Source: CAYSBK01 sp964429265
Lineage (GTDB): Bacteria > Planctomycetota > Phycisphaerae > Sedimentisphaerales > Anaerobacaceae
DNA: 11,377 bases
NCBI GenBank assembly: GCA_964429265.1
Contig: CAYSBK010000072.1
Span: 1-11,377, forward strand
Direction: 5' to 3'
How positions within the stretch are numbered: position 1 is the stretch's first letter; every line of letters begins with the position of its first letter. The notes beneath the pieces are model-generated. The model worked only from the letters and a program-made list of their open reading frames with translations, did not search any database and was not told the DNA's origin. Below, piece after piece: positions 6,774 through 11,377 of this stretch. The position numbers were made by a program, and so were the translations under genes.

Positions 6774-6803
6774 GGCGGCCCTGCCGGGGGGCACAGGGCC
6801 GCC
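6774..6803 (-). repeat. Strong 10-bp hairpin between pseudopilin and sigma genes
   Basis: GGCGGCCCTG (6774-6783) and CAGGGCCGCC (6794-6803) are perfect complements with a 10-base loop, nine of the ten pairs being G-C. It lies about 60 bases after the pseudopilin stop and up to 70 bases before the likely sigma start. No T run follows on the minus strand, so it is not a classical intrinsic terminator. It could attenuate read-through or protect the upstream mRNA end. It would fall inside the coding region if the sigma gene started at 6851. Confidence 0.55.
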
Positions 6804-6861
6804 GAACCGGGCATATTCGTCTGCAACCGTCGCTGGAGGATATTGCGGCACCGTGGCCTAC

Positions 6862-7638
6862 TTAGGGCTCCGTCACAACCAACGAATCCCACCTGCCGTT
6901 CGGGCCGTCCCCAACGGAGGGAACGCTGCCCACGGGGTCGGGGGCATTATAGCTACCCGATATCGTGTAGATGTTGTCGCCGTCGAGCCCGACGTCCGGG
7001 GTCTTGGTGAACTCCACGTGTGCATCGACATAAGCGACGTTCTGGCCTTCCATGTTGTGGGCCTCGGAGTTGCCCTGTGCCAGTTCCTCGCGGGTGTTGG
7101 CACCTGCGGGTGCCCGGAACGGGTTGCGGTCGGCCACAACCGCCATCCCCGGGTCGCTTGCCGGCGTAATCGGAAAACTCACGTCCGTACCATTGAGGGT
7201 GTAGGTGTAGGGCATCTGGTAGGCGTAGCTGCAGTACTTGCGGGGCTCGTCGCCGAAATCCCAGAGGGCCGTGGGGTCCGGGGGTGCAAAGGGCTGGGTT
7301 GCAATCGGGTCGCTCTTGCAAATGAACTGCTTGGTGGAGGTGTAGTCCAGCCTGACCAGCAGGTACAGGCTGGCCGCGACGGTGGCAGCGCCGTTCTCTA
7401 AGTCGGTCGTCTCGCTCCAGCGGGTGCCGGGCGGCCCGGCGCACGGGAACTTTTGAGCCGTGTTGTCGTTGGCGTAAACGAGCATCGCGTTGACGATGCC
7501 GCGGCAGTTGGTGCCGCAGACGGTCCTGTTGGCCAGCTCGCGGACCCGCGCCAGAGCCGGCATCAGGATGCTCATCAGCAGAGCTATGATCGCTATCACG
7601 ACCAAAAGCTCAACCAGTGTGAAACCTTTCCTTTTCAT
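6862..7638 (-). CDS. Prepilin-type (type II secretion-like) pseudopilin, paralogue of the 4654-5577 gene
   Basis: This 258-residue protein starts MKRKG|FTLVELLVVIAIIA, a class III prepilin signal with Glu at mature position 5, followed by an N-terminal membrane helix to about residue 28. The globular part matches the other pseudopilin block by block: CGTNCRG near 41-47, LYLLVR at 91-96, FICKSD at 105-110, LWDFGD at 125-130, SYAYQMPY at 137-144, VADRNP at 168-173, HNMEGQNVAYVDAHVEF at 194-210 (H-x10-D, here DAH instead of DGH), then DNIYT at 221-225 and a tail ending WDSLVVTE. The ATG at 7638 has GAAGGAG eight bases upstream. It is the first gene of the minus-strand unit pseudopilin, sigma, anti-sigma, pseudopilin. 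It is likely exported to a pseudopilus or surface structure; no ATPase, secretin or prepilin peptidase gene is in the window. Confidence 0.92.
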   Translation of the reverse strand: MKRKGFTLVELLVVIAIIALLMSILMPALARVRELANRTVCGTNCRGIVNAMLVYANDNTAQKFPCAGPPGTRWSETTDLENGAATVAASLYLLVRLDYTSTKQFICKSDPIATQPFAPPDPTALWDFGDEPRKYCSYAYQMPYTYTLNGTDVSFPITPASDPGMAVVADRNPFRAPAGANTREELAQGNSEAHNMEGQNVAYVDAHVEFTKTPDVGLDGDNIYTISGSYNAPDPVGSVPSVGDGPNGRWDSLVVTEP

Positions 7639-8130
7639 TGTTCGAACTCCTTCAAACCTGTGGGATACGCAGGCCCGACCGTTCTCAAGCCCACATTTCT
7701 AAAAATTGTATTAATACGACCTTCTGCCGCATCTACAGTAACCTGCCCTTTCTGCGAATCCCGTACATTCTGCACGTTTCGCCCGGGAACGGTCGGCTTC
7801 GGGCCTTGGCCATTCGCTCAAAACCGGTTAATGTCTGCCGATAGACGCCCAGCGGACTGCGCCGAGCCACAGCCTCAGGCAAAGCAATCAAGTTGTCCGG
7901 TCAGCAAGACAGACATTTCAACCGCAGGTAGGTCTCGGGCGTGTGTATGAAGCAGGTAAATAGTATGAGGACTTTTTAAGCTATGACATCCGTTTCAAAC
8001 CTACCTACTTTCTGTCATCAAATGTATCTTACCACCGACAGGGGGGTCCGTCAAGACCGTTTTGCAGGATTTTTTCAAAATCAGGCAAATTTTTTGCAAG
8101 GCTATTGATGTTGGCTCTGCGAGGCCGAAA
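7639..8130. other. Long divergent intergenic region without a convincing gene
   Basis: About 490 bases lie between the minus-strand pseudopilin and the plus-strand pyrophosphorylase. The region must hold both promoters. A palindrome GTATTAATAC (7708-7717) overlaps a TACAAT (-10-like on the minus strand, 7705-7710), but I see no good -35 at the right spacing. The right end (8061-8100) has two T6 runs in a repeated CAGG-AT-rich context. A 165-codon plus-strand frame and a 55-codon minus-strand frame cross the region, but neither has a good ribosome binding site or recognisable protein. I do not see a known riboswitch or sRNA. Confidence 0.6.
7926..8006. repeat. Spaced inverted repeat AGGTAGGT / ACCTACCT
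   Basis: AGGTAGGT (7926-7933) and ACCTACCT (7999-8006) are perfect 8-base complements 65 bases apart. Each copy is preceded by TTTCAA a few bases upstream on the plus strand (TTTCAACCGC and TTTCAAA). The pair could be the base of a structured leader or two regulator half-sites in opposite orientation. The length is short enough to be chance. Confidence 0.3.
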
Positions 8131-9567
8131 ATGGGGTTTATGAGCGCAGAAAGTATACCGCCAGAAATCACACAACTGCTCAAGAAACACGGTCAGCAGC
8201 ACCTGCTGGCGTTCTGGGAGGAGCTGGATGGCTCGGCCAGGCGGCGACTGCTGGCCCAGCTCGAGGGGCTGGAGCTGGATCGGGTCGACGAGTGGGTCTC
8301 GGAAATCGTCACAGGAGGCGGTCCGGAGCAGCCCAGAGGCGACATTGAGCCTGCCGGGGCCTATCCGCCGATCCCCGGAAACGAACGGCAGCGGCGACTC
8401 TACGGCCAGGCCATGGAACTGGGGCGTGAGTTGATTTCGGCGGGGAAGGTTGCGGCCTTTGTGGTTGCGGGCGGCCAGGGAACGCGGCTGGGGTTTGCCG
8501 GGCCGAAGGGCAACTTTCCGATCAGTCCAATCAGGAACAAAACGCTCTTTCAGCTTTTCGCCGAGCAGATTGCCGCCGCCGGCAAGAAGTACGGTTGTCG
8601 TTGCCCGTGGTATGTTATGACCAGCCCCCTCAACTATTCGGAGACGGTCGAGATATTCCGGCGCAACGGCTATTACGGGCTTGGGCAGCAGGACGTCTTT
8701 ATTTTCGAGCAGGGCACACTGCCCAATTTCAGCTTCGACGGCAAGATACTTATGGCGGACAAGTCGACGATATCCTGCTCGCCGGACGGCCACGGCGGCA
8801 GCCTGAAGGCGCTGTACAGAAGCGGCGCAATTGCGGATATGCGCAAACGCGGCGTGGAGCTGATAAGCTATTTCCAGGTGGACAACCCCCTGGTTAAGAT
8901 TTTCGACCCGCTGTTCCTGGGCCTGCACAGGCTGGAAGGTGCGTCGATGTCCTCGAAGGCCCTTCCGAAGCGGGAGCCGGGTGAAAAGGTGGGGGTATTC
9001 TGCGTGGCGGACGGCAGAATAAAGGTCATCGAATACAGCGATTTGCCCGAAGACCTGGCCACGAAGCGCCGGGCCGACGGGTCGCTGGTTTTCGGGCTGG
9101 GCAGCATCGCCATCCATGCGATTGAGGTTGAGTTCGTTGAAAGGCTGAACCAGCAGGGATTCGCGCTGCCTTTGCACCGTGCGGTCAAGAAAATCCGGCA
9201 CATAGACAGCCATGGCGACGTAGTTGAACCGGCCGAGCCGAACGGGGTAAAACTGGAGAGCTTCGTCTTCGACGCCCTGCCGCTGGCAGAAAAGTCGGTG
9301 ATTCTGGAGACGACGCGGCAGGAGGAGTTCGCACCTGTAAAGAACGCCGACGGGCAAGACAGCCCTGCGACGTGCAGAGCAATGATGGTTTGTCGGGCTG
9401 CGGAGTGGCTGGAGTCGGCGGGGGTGTTTGTTCCTCGTAGGGCTGACAATACGCCGGACTGCATTATTGAAATGGCGGCGAGTTTCGCGGTTGAAAAGGC
9501 CGATGTCGCGGCCAGGGCGGGGTGCGTACCGGTTATAAAGCCCGGCGACCGGGTATACCTTGAATAG
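8131..9567 (+). CDS. UDPGP-family UDP-sugar pyrophosphorylase (UDP-GlcNAc pyrophosphorylase / UAP1-like)
   Basis: The enzyme should join UTP and a sugar 1-phosphate (GlcNAc-1-P or glucose-1-P) to give a UDP-sugar plus pyrophosphate, supplying cell-surface polysaccharide. In the 478-residue product the nucleotide-binding loop AGGQGTRLGFAGPKG is at 113-127, PDGHGGSLKALY at 218-229, FQVDNPLVKIFDP at 248-260, NGVKLESFVFD at 371-381 and FAPVKNADGQDSPAT at 400-414. These match the eukaryote-type UAP1/AGX architecture rather than bacterial GlmU or GalU. ATG 8131 has GAGG six bases upstream; ATG 8140 is a close alternative. The open frame back to a TTG at 8062 is AT-rich and unlikely to be coding. 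The gene converges on queA with only 9 bases between the stops. The substrate (GlcNAc against glucose or galactose) cannot be settled by eye. Confidence 0.92.
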   Translation: MGFMSAESIPPEITQLLKKHGQQHLLAFWEELDGSARRRLLAQLEGLELDRVDEWVSEIVTGGGPEQPRGDIEPAGAYPPIPGNERQRRLYGQAMELGRELISAGKVAAFVVAGGQGTRLGFAGPKGNFPISPIRNKTLFQLFAEQIAAAGKKYGCRCPWYVMTSPLNYSETVEIFRRNGYYGLGQQDVFIFEQGTLPNFSFDGKILMADKSTISCSPDGHGGSLKALYRSGAIADMRKRGVELISYFQVDNPLVKIFDPLFLGLHRLEGASMSSKALPKREPGEKVGVFCVADGRIKVIEYSDLPEDLATKRRADGSLVFGLGSIAIHAIEVEFVERLNQQGFALPLHRAVKKIRHIDSHGDVVEPAEPNGVKLESFVFDALPLAEKSVILETTRQEEFAPVKNADGQDSPATCRAMMVCRAAEWLESAGVFVPRRADNTPDCIIEMAASFAVEKADVAARAGCVPVIKPGDRVYLE

Positions 9568-9576
9568 CGGGCGGTT

Positions 9577-10623
9577 TCACAGGATCAACATCGCATCACC
9601 GTACGAATAAAAGCGGTATCGCTTTTGCACGGCGTGCCGGTAAGCCGAAAGCACGGTCTCCAAACCTGCAAATGCCGCCACCAGTGCCAGCAGGGTCGAC
9701 CTGGGCAGGTGAAAGTTGGTTATCATCGCGTCGACCATTTTGAAGCGATAGCCGGGTTTTATGAACAGGTCAGTCTGTCCGCTGCAGGGCCGGACCTTTC
9801 CGCCCTCGGCGGTTGCCTCAAGCACCCGCACGGAGGTGCTACCGACAGCGATTATCCGCCCACCGCTGCTGCGGGCGGCATTGATGATGCGGGCGTTGTG
9901 GTCGTCAAGCTCAAAGGCCTCCGGTTCCATTCTGTGCTGCTCAAGTGTTTCGGCGCGGACGGGCTTGAAGGTGCCCGCTCCGACGTGCAGGGTCACGAAA
10001 GCGAACCGGACCCCGCCGGTCTTCAGCCGGGCGATAAGTTCGCGGGTGAAGTGCAGCCCGGCGGTTGGAGCCGCCACGGCACCGGCTGTGCGGGCATAAA
10101 CGGTCTGGTAGCGTTGGCGGTCCATAGTATCCAGCGCAGGGTCGTGGTCTCGCCTGATATACGGCGGCAGGGGGGCAAAACCGATTTTTTCAAGGACCTG
10201 CTCGGCCGGCGCCGCGGCCTCCACGCGCAGCAGGCAGCGCCCGGAATGCAACTTTTCTGCAAGTTCGGCCGTACAGAAGTCGCGGCCGGAGGTATCCTTG
10301 AGATAGATGGTCTGGCCCGCCTTGAGTCTTCTGGCCGGTTTCAGCATCACCAGCCAGAGTCCGTCGGGCCTTTGGTGTAAAAACAGGGCTTCGACCTTGC
10401 CTGTGCCGGGGCGTCGGGCAAAGAAACGGGCGGGCACGACCTTTGTATCGTTAAGTACGAGGCAATCGCCCGGTGTGAGAAATCGGCCGAGGTTCTCAAA
10501 TCGGCTGTCGGTCAGGCCGGCGGCGCGGTCCAGCACCAGCAGCCGGGCTTCGGTGCGGACAGCGGCCGGCTGCTGGGCGATCAGCTCGCGGGGCAAATGG
10601 TAATTGAGTTTGTCTGTCTCCAT
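9577..10623 (-). CDS. queA: S-adenosylmethionine:tRNA ribosyltransferase-isomerase
   Basis: QueA transfers and rearranges the ribosyl part of S-adenosylmethionine onto 7-aminomethyl-7-deazaguanine in tRNA, giving epoxyqueuosine at the wobble base of GUN anticodons. The 348-residue product is the normal family length. It opens with the typical YHLPRELIAQQPAAVR, then has LVLNDTKVVPARF (55-67), PLPPYIRR, YQTVYAR, GAVAAPTAGLHFT (181-193), FVTLHVGAGTFKPV, VGSTSVRVLE and the C-terminal MITNFHLPRSTLLALVAAFAG. All expected blocks are present, so it is probably active. The ATG at 10623 fits the family N-terminus, though no good Shine-Dalgarno is seen. It stands alone on its strand, facing the pyrophosphorylase gene at its 3' end and diverging from a small gene at its 5' end. 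No tgt or queG gene is in view. Confidence 0.97.
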   Translation of the reverse strand: METDKLNYHLPRELIAQQPAAVRTEARLLVLDRAAGLTDSRFENLGRFLTPGDCLVLNDTKVVPARFFARRPGTGKVEALFLHQRPDGLWLVMLKPARRLKAGQTIYLKDTSGRDFCTAELAEKLHSGRCLLRVEAAAPAEQVLEKIGFAPLPPYIRRDHDPALDTMDRQRYQTVYARTAGAVAAPTAGLHFTRELIARLKTGGVRFAFVTLHVGAGTFKPVRAETLEQHRMEPEAFELDDHNARIINAARSSGGRIIAVGSTSVRVLEATAEGGKVRPCSGQTDLFIKPGYRFKMVDAMITNFHLPRSTLLALVAAFAGLETVLSAYRHAVQKRYRFYSYGDAMLIL

Positions 10624-10653
10624 GGCAGATAGCAGAAGGTTATCAGACCGCTG

Positions 10654-10681
10654 AGTAAATCACAAAAGTTTTTGACGTCAA
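10654..10681 (-). promoter_or_regulatory. Candidate sigma-70-type promoter of queA
   Basis: On the minus strand TTGACG (10676-10681, five of six consensus bases) is followed after 16 bases by TTTACT (10654-10659, four of six). The start site would be near 10647, leaving a leader of about 24 bases before the ATG. The -35 box overlaps the 10-bp palindrome TTGACGTCAA (10672-10681). Confidence 0.5.
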
Positions 10682-10805
10682 TACCAGGGCTGATTTGCCA
10701 GCCGGGGCGATGCCGGGGATTTCGGACGGAACCGGCCGGGCTGTTCGGTCGATAACGCATTGTTGAAGGAACTTGCGGTTGTCAATCCGTATAAGGAACC
10801 GCTCG

Positions 10806-11003
10806 ATGTCTTCGAGACAGTATTTCGAACAGACCGCCACCTCGATAGCCTCGCTGGGCAAGGATGAACTCAAGAGGAGAATCAGGAACTTCAGGGGCCG
10901 ATTCAGGCTGGACTTCAGCGAGGAGTACCTCGACGGACTAAGCGCGGACCGACTCAGGCATATCCTTCTGGCGGCGATGATAAACGCCAAAGGCGGCAAC
11001 TGA
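10806..11003 (+). CDS. Small basic protein of unknown function, 65 residues
   Basis: I cannot name the family. The ATG at 10806 has AAGGAA seven bases upstream, and the third codon positions are clearly G/C-biased like the neighbouring genes, which supports real coding. The product has no signal peptide or membrane segment. It is predominantly helical in composition, with a very basic middle (KDELKRRIRNFRGRFRL, about residues 25-41) and an amphipathic, Leu-rich C-terminal part (EYLDGLSADRLRHILLAAM). That suggests nucleic-acid or protein binding, but this is inference only. An open extension to 10773 lacks a ribosome binding site. The gene is divergent from queA across about 180 bases and ends 35 bases before a minus-strand pseudopilin gene. 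Confidence 0.7.
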   Translation: MSSRQYFEQTATSIASLGKDELKRRIRNFRGRFRLDFSEEYLDGLSADRLRHILLAAMINAKGGN

Positions 11004-11038
11004 GCCGGTTGCCCGGCGGCAGGTGGGTTGGGCGATAG

Positions 11039-11377
11039 TTACCGCAGCAGCCAATCCGGCCAGACCGGCGGGGGCTGGTCGATGGGCCAATTCCGATGCC
11101 ACCACTGGTCCCACAATGGTCTCAATTGGAGCTTCCTGACTGAGAAATCGACGTAGGCTATGTTGACAGCCATATTGTGCCTGTTGAGGCAGAGTCGTTT
11201 CATCTCGTCGGTGTTGCCACCGGCCTGGATGAAGTCGCCGTCATACTGTGGTGGTTCATCGGTACGGTATGGACAGACGTTCTCAAATCGCACGCAGTCC
11301 ATAAACATCGGGACGTACGCGGCTTTGTTGATGTTTGGTGTTTTCCAGAGCAATTGTTCGCTGCGGCCTCCTCCGGT
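11039..11377 (-). CDS. Prepilin-type pseudopilin, C-terminal 112 residues (gene runs off the right edge)
   Basis: The frame is open from the right edge to a TAA at 11039-11041. The visible part contains LLWKTPNINKAAYVPMFMDC, then a tail with CLNRHNMAVNIAYVDFSVRK, an H-x9-D-F form of the planctomycete prepilin C-terminal motif, and an aromatic-rich end with LRPLWDQWWHRNW and WPDWL. I recognise this as the 3' end of type II secretion-like / prepilin-type proteins of Phycisphaerae, whose N-terminal FTLIE signal should lie beyond the window. It belongs to a different subfamily from the two pseudopilins at 4654-5577 and 6862-7638: it lacks the DNIYT box and the Gly/Pro-rich tail. Upstream neighbours are not visible. 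The pseudopilin call is fairly firm; the role is unknown. Confidence 0.8.
   Translation of the reverse strand, partial: TGGGRSEQLLWKTPNINKAAYVPMFMDCVRFENVCPYRTDEPPQYDGDFIQAGGNTDEMKRLCLNRHNMAVNIAYVDFSVRKLQLRPLWDQWWHRNWPIDQPPPVWPDWLLR

Noticed and set aside
6705..6851. N-terminal extension of the sigma factor from GTG 6851
   Set aside because: It adds about 49 residues not typical of ECF factors and covers a strong hairpin. Kept as an alternative start, not as the main call.
7735..7902. 55-codon minus-strand frame (TTG start) in the long intergenic region, giving a basic peptide
   Set aside because: Weak start codon, poor ribosome binding site and no family resemblance. It may be chance, though it is worth keeping in mind if transcripts are seen there.
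7453..7950. 165-codon plus-strand open frame running out of the pseudopilin gene into the intergenic region
   Set aside because: Its first part is antisense to the pseudopilin N-terminus, the rest is low-complexity, and no start signal is visible.
8029..9357. 442-codon minus-strand open frame antisense to the UDP-sugar pyrophosphorylase gene
   Set aside because: Exact shadow of a gene with clear family motifs. The translation is rich in Arg, Gln, Pro and Leu with no recognisable domain, a common effect in GC-rich DNA.
9625..10380. 251-codon plus-strand open frame antisense to queA
   Set aside because: queA is complete and well conserved on the other strand; this frame has no motif and no ribosome binding site.
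10695..10868. Alternative plus-strand frame in front of and overlapping the 65-residue gene, with a protein-like stretch (LLKELAVVNPYKEPLDVFE)
   Set aside because: Only TTG starts, no ribosome binding site, and it is out of frame with the better-supported small gene. Probably leader sequence.
10643..10999. 118-codon minus-strand frame opposite the small 65-residue gene
   Set aside because: Ser/Leu-rich shadow. The plus-strand frame has the better ribosome binding site and codon bias.

Overview
The window looks like a piece of a planctomycete chromosome, most likely class Phycisphaerae or a relative. This is inferred from protein style, not from a marker gene. The supporting signs are three prepilin-type proteins with the H-x(9/10)-D C-terminal motif, an ECF sigma factor with a zinc-finger anti-sigma partner, a eukaryote-like UDP-sugar pyrophosphorylase, an aconitase of the roughly 658-residue 'Aquifex-type' class, and GC-rich DNA with some TTG/GTG starts. 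I see no tRNA, rRNA, CRISPR array, insertion sequence or prophage gene.

Left block (1-4468, all minus strand). Read in the direction of transcription it is: an aconitase-like hydratase (TTG start, strong Shine-Dalgarno), a LOG-family nucleotide-processing enzyme, an exported protein of unknown function with an internal duplication, and histidinol dehydrogenase HisD, which runs off the window. The genes overlap by 8 and 4 bases and the last gap is 9 bases, so they are probably one transcript. A candidate promoter and a small hairpin over the ribosome binding site lie in front of the aconitase gene. A strong terminator at 4595-4627 separates this block from the next.

Middle block (4654-7638, all minus strand). 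This is a compact unit: pseudopilin, ECF sigma factor, membrane-anchored zinc-finger anti-sigma factor, second pseudopilin, terminator. The sigma and anti-sigma genes overlap by 8 bases. The two pseudopilins are paralogues with matching motifs through the whole chain. Two inter-gene gaps hold perfect inverted repeats. This is the most interesting part of the window: it suggests a surface or secretion pseudopilus element physically coupled to its own envelope-signalling regulator.

Right block (7639-11377). A nearly 500-base non-coding stretch separates the pseudopilin unit from a plus-strand UDP-GlcNAc/UDP-glucose pyrophosphorylase-family gene. That gene converges on queA (queuosine tRNA modification). 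queA diverges from a small plus-strand gene for an unrecognised 65-residue basic protein. The window ends inside the 3' part of a third pseudopilin gene, of a different H-x9-D subfamily.
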